In this document: positions 1 to 6,535 of the stretch, in pieces
How positions within the stretch are numbered: the stretch's first letter is position 1
How the letters are laid out: each line of letters begins with the position of its first letter
Origin: JBAWYM01 sp037143575
Lineage (GTDB): Bacteria > Patescibacteriota > Gracilibacteria > Peribacterales > Peribacteraceae
Assembly (NCBI GenBank): GCA_037143575.1
Contig: JBAWYM010000060.1
Coordinates: 1-8,953, forward strand
Direction: 5' to 3'
Length of the DNA stretch: 8,953 nt
The notes under the pieces: model-generated
Told to the model about the DNA's origin: nothing
What the model saw: only the letters and a program-made list of their open reading frames with translations
Databases searched by the model: none
Position numbers and translations under genes: made by a program

Positions 1-2474
1 GAAACGACGGAAGAAGCGCGTGAGGAGTTTATAGAGGACACGACGGAGGAGGCAGCGCTTGCCCTACTGAAGGACGAAGATTGGGAGCTCACCACCGGGC
101 AGATGTAGCAGTATGCACTGCAGCCCAAGCTACCGCAGCTTTGCACAGTAGGAAGACCTATGTCCCCACTAGGACAGAAAATTGAAACAGTACTGCAAGA
201 GCCAGCCGTAGATGCTACTGGACAAATATCAGTGCCGGAACAGGAGATGAAAGGGGTTGAGGCGGAGGAAGAAAAGACGGAAGAAGGGTGGGCAGCAGAA
301 GATGATGAGAAATTTACGGGGCAACACTGTGTGATGCCGGCCGCCTGATCAGCAGCGGTGATGCAGCAATTCCCAAGTCCCTGGCAGGCATTGCTGGCAG
401 TACAGCTCCCCTGACCCACGTTCGTCCCATCGCATTGGGCGAGAGACATGGCAGGGCACTGCCCTCCTCCCGTCGTCGTTCCAACGCCACTGGTGTAACA
501 GACAGACTCCTTGCACATCGCAGAAGCTCTGGAGGAGGAAGAGGAGAGGGAGGCAGCCGAAGAGGAGGAACTGGGATCACACCCCCCAGAAAGAGGAAGT
601 GCGCACATACATGTTCTTCCCCTGATACATTCCTGCCATCCTCCACAGAGCTTCCCCACATCACACTGATCGTCGCCATCCAGAACGCCATTCCCGCAGC
701 GGGGATCGCAGGCTGTTACCATGCCCCCAGCGATAAGGCGCACCGGATCACGCTGCATCGTCGGACCGGCATCAGCAAAAAGTACTGTGGAATCGGTTAG
801 GGCAACGCCTGCATACGGCACCCATGGAGGAGGTGCGAGATTAATGAGCTCTGCAGCCGGAACGGGATTCCCGACGACGTAGGGATCACCATCTAACCCA
901 GCGTACGCTGCGAGATACGAATGATCGGAAAGACGGATGAGGAAAGGCTGACTGAGAAAAGAAGTTGCGGGAAGACGAAGGGATGTCCAATTAATGGCTG
1001 AATCAGATATCCCTGTCGGTATACCTACAATCACCGTTGCACTCGTAGGGTGACAGTCAAACTCTTCGAGCGCAGGAGTGATGGCAACGACACCATTCAG
1101 GTCGATTGCTGAGAGAGGCGCTCCTCCATTACGGATGAAAGATGTGCAATTATTCATTGATGCAGGACCGATGGAGGGCCCGGAAATTGTGAAAAGGCAG
1201 GAATTGATGACGTTCTGCCATCCGGAAGCAAGGGCAATATCTAAGGAGAACGGATTCCATGGCCGATAAACTACTGCGGGTCCATTCAGCGCAGCGACGA
1301 CGAACTGATTATTTCCATGACGGGCAAGGGCAAACGGCCTCCCATTCTCCGCCATGTTGAAGCCTGCAGCGGTCTGATATCCAATCCCAATGGTCATGGT
1401 CTCTTCTGCCAAATTGATCGTGCCAACATTCAGAGTGACCATCGAAAGATTCGGTCCGTGTGCAACGACCACCGTTGTCGGAGTGAGCGCTATGGCATCC
1501 AAATATCCTTGGCAGGATCCAAAAAATTGAGGATCTGCAGATTGGGCTAGAGTGATCTGAGCTCCTATCTGCGTCGCTATCACCGCGCGACAACCAAAAA
1601 ATCCGTCATTGTAAAAGAGCAAAGCATGGGTATCGTCGAGGCGTGTGGCTGTAAGATTATGCACGACATCCGTAGCATTATTACTCATCTCAGGGCCATA
1701 GACGATCTTCTCCGTCCCGAAAGCAATAGTACGGGAATGTACTGATGCTGGTGTGGCAGCAAGCGTCCACGTGTTGTTGGTACTATCCTGCAGCCAGTAC
1801 ACACTCAGTAAATCGGATTCTGTGAGCGCAACGAGGGTGAGGTCATGCACTACTCCGGGGCTGTGCGGGAGGAAAACGGCAGAGCCATAGGCGAGTGTTG
1901 TAGTGTTGGTGCACTGGGATACCAAGGAAGAAGTGGAGGCTGCAGAGAAGGAGGAAACGTTCGCCGAAGCCGATGAAGTGAAGACCTCAGAGGCCGAGGA
2001 GGCCGACGACGTACTCCCAACACTGACGGAGCTGAAGGATGAAGAGCTGATATCCGTCCACTTGCAAAGCGTGAAACTCTCGACCTCCTTCCATGATTGC
2101 ACTTGGATAGATGGGAGAATGCGTTGGAGCAGGATCTCCAGACGACGGTTCACTCCATCCTGACGCCCCTCAACACACACCGAACGATTCTCATTCCCAT
2201 ATCCGCCTATCGGGAGGATTTCACACTCGCCACGTTCGGAAGGAAGGATTTCTCCGCCGGCGTACGACGGATCATTCCAGAGAGATTGCAAAGCATGTTC
2301 AGCACAGGATGATGCTAGGAGAAATGATTGCTGTGAATCTTGCACAGTCTTCCCAGTTTTCACGATGCCCATACTCACAAGAAGGAGAGAACCAAGAGTA
2401 GCAACCGACACGGTTCCCATGACAAGGACACTGAGGAGAAAGACGTAACCATTCTGGGGAAGAGATTTCTTCAT
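1..2474 (-). CDS. Giant PilX-like minor pilin fused to Ser/Cys-rich adhesin (3' end outside window)
   Basis: Reading from ATG 2474-2472, the minus strand is open for 824 codons to the window edge, so the C-terminus is missing. Residues 1-131 are a PilX-like head: K2/K3, then G9-Y10 and a hydrophobic helix to about residue 36, then C57, W66-N-D, C83 and C100. It aligns without gaps to the protein encoded just upstream (about 70 of 125 residues identical by hand count). A Ser-rich linker spans about 143-186. Residues 190-585 hold repeated beta-strand patterns such as 'HNLTATRLDDTHALLFYND' and 'FLIRLSDHSYLAAYAG', suggesting a beta-propeller. At 593-607, 'CGNGVLDGDDQCDVG' matches the DUF4215/Myxococcus Cys-rich repeat. 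Further Cys-rich segments (654-719 and 745-792) alternate with Ser-rich linkers (635-651, 722-740, 796-824). The start overlaps the upstream stop as ATGA. No Shine-Dalgarno is visible. I infer a surface adhesin held in a type IV pilus-like structure; the target is unknown. Confidence 0.88.
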   Translation of the reverse strand, partial: MKKSLPQNGYVFLLSVLVMGTVSVATLGSLLLVSMGIVKTGKTVQDSQQSFLLASSCAEHALQSLWNDPSYAGGEILPSERGECEILPIGGYGNENRSVCVEGRQDGVNRRLEILLQRILPSIQVQSWKEVESFTLCKWTDISSSSFSSVSVGSTSSASSASEVFTSSASANVSSFSAASTSSLVSQCTNTTTLAYGSAVFLPHSPGVVHDLTLVALTESDLLSVYWLQDSTNNTWTLAATPASVHSRTIAFGTEKIVYGPEMSNNATDVVHNLTATRLDDTHALLFYNDGFFGCRAVIATQIGAQITLAQSADPQFFGSCQGYLDAIALTPTTVVVAHGPNLSMVTLNVGTINLAEETMTIGIGYQTAAGFNMAENGRPFALARHGNNQFVVAALNGPAVVYRPWNPFSLDIALASGWQNVINSCLFTISGPSIGPASMNNCTSFIRNGGAPLSAIDLNGVVAITPALEEFDCHPTSATVIVGIPTGISDSAINWTSLRLPATSFLSQPFLIRLSDHSYLAAYAGLDGDPYVVGNPVPAAELINLAPPPWVPYAGVALTDSTVLFADAGPTMQRDPVRLIAGGMVTACDPRCGNGVLDGDDQCDVGKLCGGWQECIRGRTCMCALPLSGGCDPSSSSSAASLSSSSSRASAMCKESVCYTSGVGTTTGGGQCPAMSLAQCDGTNVGQGSCTASNACQGLGNCCITAADQAAGITQCCPVNFSSSSAAHPSSVFSSSASTPFISCSGTDICPVASTAGSCSTVSIFCPSGDIGLPTVQSCGSLGCSAYCYICPVVSSQSSSFSRASAASSVVSSINSSRASSVV

Positions 2475-2893
2475 AGAGAGAGAGTAGAACAGTGATCCAC
2501 CTCTTGCCAAGATTCGACCTGAATCGAGGGAAGAATGCGCTGAAGCACGATCTGAAACCGACGAATGGTTTCCTCGACGTTCCCCTCAACACAGATCGAC
2601 CGATGCTCGTTGCCGGAGCCGCCGATAGGGTAAATATGGCACTGTCCACCGTAGAGGACTAGCAATTCTTCGCCACTATAGCTGGGATCATTCCAAAGAT
2701 TCTGAAGGACCCGCTCAGAGCACGACGAAGTGATGAAGTACGCCTGCCTCGAATGATTGAGGGTGACAGAGCTTTTCAAGGTGCCGAGACTGAAAAGAAG
2801 TAGGTACCCAAGAGCTGCGAGGGACATCACCCCCAAACACAACACACTGATGAGGAAGAAATAGCCGGGGCGAGAAGAAGACAGGGATATCAT
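2471..2893 (-). CDS. PilX-like minor pilin
   Basis: A 140-residue protein with a short polar head, 'RPGYFFLISVLCLG' (from residue 8) and a hydrophobic helix to about residue 37, followed by a small soluble domain with C58, C85 and C101. The G10-Y11 junction fits prepilin peptidase cleavage, but position +5 of the mature protein is I, not the usual Glu. Lack of Glu5 is known in some minor pilins of the GspK/PilX class. The domain pattern ('SSCSERVLQNLWND', a Gly-Cys segment, 'ICVEG') is what PilX-like proteins of Patescibacteria show. It overlaps the upstream pilin-propeller gene by 4 bases and the downstream giant gene by 4 bases, both as ATGA, so translation is probably coupled. It is a tandem paralogue of the head of the giant protein. 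It may be a pilus initiation or priming subunit; the exact role is inferred. Confidence 0.85.
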   Translation of the reverse strand: MISLSSSRPGYFFLISVLCLGVMSLAALGYLLLFSLGTLKSSVTLNHSRQAYFITSSCSERVLQNLWNDPSYSGEELLVLYGGQCHIYPIGGSGNEHRSICVEGNVEETIRRFQIVLQRILPSIQVESWQEVDHCSTLSL

Positions 2894-4317
2894 CGAGGTC
2901 CATAGAGAGCAATACCATGATCGGTGACGAGGATCACACGATCTCGAGAGGAATCATAGGCAATGGAACGACCAATGCCCGAGGTGAGCAGATCGAATGT
3001 TCCAACAGGAAGTGTCTGCGAAAGATCGACTACTTGAATTTGAGCCTCAGGATTACCGGACGCAATGAACGCGTAGCTCCCTGCAGGGTCAGTCGCAATC
3101 CCATTCACCGCACCGCCAATCGACCAATAATTGGGATTATTGGATGGGGTAGGCCCCAGTAAAAGACTATATACAATGAACTCATTCCCTAAGGAGTTTT
3201 CACTGCGACCGAAGAGGAGCTTCGTGCCGACGGTCGCGATCGACAATCCATCGGGGACATCGGAAGGGTTGGCACCGATACGATCGGTGATGGTGATGGG
3301 GGTTATTCCGTTGTGGTTGATCGTATCGAAAACATCCAGCACCTTAATCTCGCTCTCATCATGCGTGGCGGCGATGTACGCGAAACCTTCGTGCAAGGCA
3401 ATGGCGTTGTAGGTACCACCCGCATCGTGATACGACGCAAGGAGTAGGGGGTTTCTGGGGTCACTCACGTCATAGGCATAGAACTGATCAAGCGTCTCAT
3501 CATCGGACGCTGCGACGAAGAGCGTCGGTCCGAAGAGCGCCACAAATTGCGCACGGCCATTCCCCGGGATATCTATTGCGCCGAGAATGGAAGCATTACT
3601 GAGGGCTTCAGGACTGGAAATGTCGACGATCTTCACCTCGGCATCCCAGTCCTTGACGACGACATACAAACGATTGGTACCCACAGTAATTCCCGAGGCC
3701 GAACCTCCAATCGTGATCGTCGTTGGGACAGACACTGGCGCTCCGTCCGTCGATACATTATAGACGAGAAGACCATTTGAATTTGGGGATCCAGTCGTGA
3801 CGTAAGCATATCCACCGGTAACCGCAACGGACCGATACGCTATTCCTGGAGTCTCATCGATGACCTCCCCTTTGAGCTGCAAAAGGCTCCAGTCTCCGAG
3901 CGGCTTCACCGCGCGCCAATTCGTGAGCTCCTCCGACAACACCACCGATCCCGAACGCGTTCGGGAAAAATTCCAAAAAGTATTGGCAAAAATGGAGGTA
4001 CGATTCACAGAAAGAGAGGTGACTGTGACGCTCGTGCGGTAGTGGTCTTCACTCTCGCTCTCCGTACCGCAAAATTGCCAGCGACCAGCGACCTCACAGA
4101 TGCCATGCGAACCCACGGTAAGACCAGCATAATCATTATCCCGAATGGAGCGCGCTGCTTGAAGTGCTCGTTCCGAGAGAAATACTCCCCGGACCCGATC
4201 TCCACTCCGCAGCGTTCCCTCCTGCCCCAAAAAAAGACCGATACTCACCGCCCCCATGAAGATGGCGAAGAGGGCAATTGCGAGAAGAGCTTCCAAAAGC
4301 AAAGAACCTGGACGCAT
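2890..4317 (-). CDS. PilV-like prepilin fused to a seven-repeat beta-propeller
   Basis: The start chosen is ATG 4317, because it gives a class III signal 'MRPGSLLLEALLAIALFA': cleavage after G4 puts Glu at mature position +5, and a hydrophobic helix runs to about residue 30. A start at 4410 (TTG) would add 31 residues that spoil this. Residues 46-135 match PilV-like pilins of Patescibacteria ('RSIRDNDYAGLTVGSHGI' at 57-73, C74 and C83, ending 'SEELTNW'). Residues 160-475 contain seven repeats of the LVIVD type, each ending in a strand like 'EVKIVDISSP', 'FYAYDVSDP' or 'IQVVDLSQ', near 163, 209, 258, 305, 358, 406 and 451. This is consistent with a complete seven-bladed propeller outside the cell. 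It is first in the three-gene operon. Positions 4318-4487 upstream hold no gene and no Shine-Dalgarno or convincing promoter. The total is 475 residues, far longer than an ordinary pilin. Confidence 0.88.
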   Translation of the reverse strand: MRPGSLLLEALLAIALFAIFMGAVSIGLFLGQEGTLRSGDRVRGVFLSERALQAARSIRDNDYAGLTVGSHGICEVAGRWQFCGTESESEDHYRTSVTVTSLSVNRTSIFANTFWNFSRTRSGSVVLSEELTNWRAVKPLGDWSLLQLKGEVIDETPGIAYRSVAVTGGYAYVTTGSPNSNGLLVYNVSTDGAPVSVPTTITIGGSASGITVGTNRLYVVVKDWDAEVKIVDISSPEALSNASILGAIDIPGNGRAQFVALFGPTLFVAASDDETLDQFYAYDVSDPRNPLLLASYHDAGGTYNAIALHEGFAYIAATHDESEIKVLDVFDTINHNGITPITITDRIGANPSDVPDGLSIATVGTKLLFGRSENSLGNEFIVYSLLLGPTPSNNPNYWSIGGAVNGIATDPAGSYAFIASGNPEAQIQVVDLSQTLPVGTFDLLTSGIGRSIAYDSSRDRVILVTDHGIALYGPR

Positions 4318-4487
4318 CGTCTGAGATGTCCCCGCAGTACCTCGCCGAAGGATGCAGAAAAGGCGCAACGTGGAAAGAGTAGCAGGATGAAGGAGAGAGA
4401 AGAAGCCCAAGATTGGAGCGCAGTTATGCCTACTTGTGCGTAAAGAGGAGAGTTCTGGAGAGAGATACGCCTACCAGAAATTCTATT

Positions 4488-4765
4488 CTATGACCGTCTC
4501 CGCAAGATCTTACGTATGTTCAGTGTGTTGAAGATCACGGAGTGGTGCGCGATGAGGATGATGACTCGTGATCCGGCAGTACGAAACATGATCCGGTAGT
4601 TGTCCACATGCAGACGGCGATAGCCCTTGAGGCCTTTGCGCAGCGGCTTACTGAACACCTTCGGTTCCGTCGTGAGTTTATGCTCGAACGTCCGCGTTCG
4701 TCTGTGTGAAGATTTGGGATATCCTCCGATACAACCTGCAGATGGTAGAGAAGCGTAAAAATCAT
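4488..4765 (-). pseudogene. RelE/ParE-family toxin, frameshifted
   Basis: Two adjacent frames together make a RelE-like mRNA interferase. The N-terminal part from ATG 4765 reads 'MIFTLLYHLQVVSEDIPNL' and continues HTDERGR. The C-terminal part is in another frame: 'EHKLTTEPKVFSKPLRKGLK', GYRRLHVDNYRIMFRT, then 'VIILIAHHSVIF', ending at TAG 4488-4490. The order 'kL-P-kPL-GLKGYRRLhvdnYRImFR-ahH' is the hallmark of the family, which cleaves mRNA on the ribosome. The frames meet around 4685-4702. Inserting one base there restores the frame, so a net loss of 1 base (mod 3) has occurred; the gap between 'DER' and 'EHKL' also looks slightly short. ATG 4771 is an alternative start. The start overlaps the antitoxin remnant as ATGA, and AGAAGG lies 7 bases upstream. 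A sequencing error is the main alternative. Confidence 0.8.
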
Positions 4766-4995
4766 GCCCATGCCTTCTCATGGGAAGAGTATCGCACCCC
4801 TTTTTGATCACAGTCCGTCGCCATCCGATTGAGGACGATATCCTCTTCCTGCTCGAGAGCGAACTGGATGAAGAAGAGTGCTTTGGAGGATCACGACACT
4901 CCTTCGTCTTTTGCGAGCTTCGGGAGGATGGCATCGAGCTCTGTGTGAGATAGAGGATTGGCAGTTTGGTCGATACGGGTATAGCATTCTTCCAA
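4762..4995 (-). pseudogene. RelB/PHD-like antitoxin remnant with in-frame TGA
   Basis: A 77-codon frame from TTG 4995 ends in a TGA (4764-4762) that overlaps the toxin ATG as ATGA, the usual antitoxin-toxin layout. The first half reads 'LSHTELDAILPKLAKDEGVS' (residues 15-34). Codon 35 (4893-4891) is TGA. The second half, 'FALEQEEDIVLNRMATD' through 'VRYSSHEKAWA', has the acidic helix and the 'SHE-AW' ending common in small antitoxins. TGA could be a mutated CGA (Arg). Length and position suit an antitoxin, but the family is not certain and the TTG start is a guess (GGGGGA lies 8 bases upstream). Because the neighbouring toxin is also broken, decay of the whole pair is more likely than stop-codon readthrough. 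Confidence 0.5.
4958..4985 (+). promoter_or_regulatory. Possible sigma70-type promoter for the membrane protein gene
   Basis: TTGGCA (4958-4963) and TATAGC (4980-4985) are separated by 16 bases. Transcription would begin near 4992, giving a leader of only about 18 bases before ATG 5010, without a Shine-Dalgarno. It lies inside the decayed antitoxin on the opposite strand. The assignment rests on match to consensus only. Confidence 0.35.
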
Positions 4996-5009
4996 TTTCC
5001 TCTTCCCCC

Positions 5010-5474
5010 ATGCCGACCGTGCCCGATCTCGAAGTCGAAGTGAAAACCGAAAGCTCCAAAGCCGTGATCACCGGCAAGACGTCTGTGCCGTTTCGCACCT
5101 TTGTCGGGCTCGTGCTCCAGCGCAAGGTTCTACAGCTTTTCAAAGACTGGGGTGAGGAGCCGGTTATTCTCTCCAGCAGCCTTCTGACGAATCTCGCGAG
5201 TGCGCCTCAGGATAGCCAAGAAAACAAAGCGCACCTCGTCACGGTGACGCTGGGGGTGGGCGTGCTCCTTGGGATTTTCTTCCTCGCTGCACTGCAGGCC
5301 GGCTTGCTCTTCCTCCATGTTTCCCTCGGTATGCGCGAGTACCTTCTCATTGTCGGAGGATTCGCGGGCATCGGGATTCTCGCGGTCATGCTCCAGAAGA
5401 TGCAGGGGATCAGTCGTGGCCAGAAGATCGCGGATACCATGGAGAAGGTGGCGGGGTTTCTGTCCCGGAAGTAA
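5010..5474 (+). CDS. Small two-helix membrane protein, function unknown
   Basis: A 154-residue protein I do not recognise. Residues 1-70 are soluble and mixed in charge ('MPTVPDLEVEVKTESSKAVI' at the start). Residues 76-103 form one long hydrophobic segment and 111-128 a second, separated by 'SLGMRE', so it is a helical hairpin in the membrane. The tail (129-154) is basic and probably cytoplasmic. ATG 5010 is preferred over an in-frame ATG at 4878, because the extra 44 residues have no protein-like pattern and lie across the antitoxin remnant; a possible promoter just upstream of 5010 agrees. There is no Shine-Dalgarno. It points the same way as murB, 102 bases downstream, but the repeat-filled gap makes co-transcription uncertain. 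Confidence 0.75.
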   Translation: MPTVPDLEVEVKTESSKAVITGKTSVPFRTFVGLVLQRKVLQLFKDWGEEPVILSSSLLTNLASAPQDSQENKAHLVTVTLGVGVLLGIFFLAALQAGLLFLHVSLGMREYLLIVGGFAGIGILAVMLQKMQGISRGQKIADTMEKVAGFLSRK

Positions 5475-5484
5475 TAGTTTACTG

Positions 5485-5551
5485 GTTATGAGTTATGAGT
5501 TTGTTGCTACGATATTCTCCATAAATAGAGAACGAATAACTAACAACGAAC
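5485..5551 (+). repeat. Inverted pair of heptameric repeat arrays
   Basis: Three consecutive 7-base units occupy 5485-5505 (GTTATGA, GTTATGA, GTTTGTT). Three more occupy 5531-5551 in the opposite sense (on the minus strand GTTCGTT, GTTAGTT, ATTCGTT). They flank a 25-base core, 5506-5530. The arms match at about 12 of 21 positions, so they are related by period and a GTT start rather than being perfect complements. The repeats fill most of the 102-base gap before murB. A weak promoter-like pair, TTGTTG (5501-5506) and TAAATA (5522-5527), lies within them, with a short 15-base spacer. Confidence 0.55.
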
Positions 5552-5576
5552 GAACGAATCACTTTCCGTCCCGTCC

Positions 5577-6491
5577 ATGCAAATCCAGGAAAACGTTCCC
5601 CTCAAGGCCAAAACAACCATGCGCATCGGCGGCACAGCACGCTTCTTCATTGATGTGCGCAACAAGCCGGAGCTGGAAGAGGCTGTGCAATTTGCCCGGG
5701 CCAAAAATCTTCCGATCGTCGTTCTCGGAGGAGGGTCGAATACCGTTTTCGCCGATGGTGTGATCGAAGCGGTGGTCCTACACCTCAACGCGGCCAGTAC
5801 GATGATCAGTGGGGGAATCGTGACGGTGCAGGCGGGGAAGATTTTGGCGAGCCTCGTGATGGAGCTCAGTCGCGGAGGGCTGGATCTCTCGGCGCTTGCG
5901 GGGATCCCGGGGACGGTGGGTGGTGCGCTCTTCGGCAATGCCGGACAAGGGCCGCAGGGAACGTGGATAGACAGCTTCGTGAAGAAGGTGACGGTGTTCA
6001 GCGATGGTCAATGGAGGACGATGCCGAAGGAGGAATGCGGGTTTGGGTATCGGGAGAGCTCTTTTAAAAGTGGAAAGTGGAAAACAAGTGGTGAGCCTGG
6101 ACGAACCATGGAAAGTGGAAAGTTGCTTGATACGATTATTTGGGAGGCCGTGCTGGATATTCCTTTGCGCGATCCTGTAGAGATCCAGGCTGAAGTTGCG
6201 CACGTGCTCAAGCGTAGAACCGAGACGCAGATCGCCGTGAAGACAGCAGGGTCCTGCTTCAAAGCCTTCGACAATGTTCCGGCTTGGCAGATCATTGACG
6301 GTGTGGGATTGAAGGGTTTTGCCGTTGGTGATGTGTGCATCAGCGACAAGCACGCCAATTTCCTCGTGAACAAGAATGAGGGGACATTCATTGATCTCGT
6401 GACGTTGATCGACGCAGTCCGGACCACAACGGGCAAGCCGCTCGAGGTGGAGATGCGGCTGATCGACGAGGAGGGGCAGGTCATAGGATGA
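5577..6491 (+). CDS. murB: UDP-N-acetylenolpyruvoylglucosamine reductase
   Basis: MurB reduces UDP-GlcNAc-enolpyruvate to UDP-MurNAc with NADPH and FAD, the second committed step of peptidoglycan synthesis in the cytoplasm. The 304-residue protein has the FAD-binding N-terminus ('KTTMRIGGTARFF' from residue 12, 'VVLGGGSNTVFADG' 48-61) and 'LAGIPGTVGGALFGNAG' (107-123). By alignment with the family, the catalytic residues are R159 in 'GYRESSF', S226 in 'AGSCFK' (the proton donor) and E292 in 'LEVEMRL'. Length and motifs fit the short (type II) class. Residues 165-185 are an unusual in-frame insertion made of repeat-like DNA (see 6067-6125), placed between the R159 loop and the next strand. ATG 5577 starts the conserved N-terminus; no Shine-Dalgarno is visible. 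The gene ends in TGA, 44 bases before the end of the convergent gene. Confidence 0.96.
   Translation: MQIQENVPLKAKTTMRIGGTARFFIDVRNKPELEEAVQFARAKNLPIVVLGGGSNTVFADGVIEAVVLHLNAASTMISGGIVTVQAGKILASLVMELSRGGLDLSALAGIPGTVGGALFGNAGQGPQGTWIDSFVKKVTVFSDGQWRTMPKEECGFGYRESSFKSGKWKTSGEPGRTMESGKLLDTIIWEAVLDIPLRDPVEIQAEVAHVLKRRTETQIAVKTAGSCFKAFDNVPAWQIIDGVGLKGFAVGDVCISDKHANFLVNKNEGTFIDLVTLIDAVRTTTGKPLEVEMRLIDEEGQVIG
6067..6125 (+). repeat. Heptameric AAAGTGG repeats inside murB
   Basis: AAAGTGG occurs at 6067-6073, 6074-6080 and 6112-6118, followed by AAAGTTG at 6119-6125; GTGG recurs at 6088-6091. They encode residues 164-183 of MurB ('KSGKWKTS' and 'MESGKLL' are the repeat-derived pieces), where other MurB proteins have only a short turn. 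The roughly 63 extra bases keep the frame. The unit length of 7 is the same as in the array upstream of murB, though the sequence differs. Confidence 0.6.
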
Positions 6492-6509
6492 GCAAGCCAA
6501 TACACATGT

Positions 6510-6532
6510 AGGAGAGGAATACTCCTTTCCTC
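6510..6532. terminator. Weak hairpin between convergent genes
   Basis: GAGGAA (6514-6519) can pair with TTCCTC (6527-6532) over a 7-base loop. An alternative pairing is AGGAG (6510-6514) with CTCCT (6522-6526). It lies in the 44-base gap between the two convergent stop codons, where a bidirectional terminator would be expected. The stem is short and there is no T-tract on either side, so this is a weak call. Confidence 0.22.
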
Positions 6533-6535
6533 AGC

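Noticed and set aside
435..800. 121-codon plus-strand frame rich in Arg/Gly, and the polypurine tract at about 529-562
   Set aside because: Both are the complement of Ser codons and Cys-rich coding in the giant adhesin gene; no separate gene or structure is needed.
1903..2163. Plus-strand frame with a Glu/Ala-rich protein
   Set aside because: Antisense to the Ser-rich linker of the adhesin (residues 143-186); the acidic composition is a by-product of Ser codons.
4042..4443. 133-codon plus-strand frame
   Set aside because: Antisense to the signal and pilin domain of the propeller protein, with no protein-like pattern.
4450..4483. Inverted repeat TTCTGG/CCAGAA just after the toxin remnant
   Set aside because: Six-base arms with a 15-base loop and no T-tract; likely chance.
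4891..4893. TGA read as a sense codon (alternative genetic code)
   Set aside because: TGA ends murB, ssb and two pilin-like genes in the expected places, and the neighbouring toxin is frameshifted, so a nonsense mutation is the simpler reading.
5778..6500. 240-codon minus-strand frame
   Set aside because: Antisense to murB; the composition (His/Arg/Leu-rich) is that of a shadow frame.
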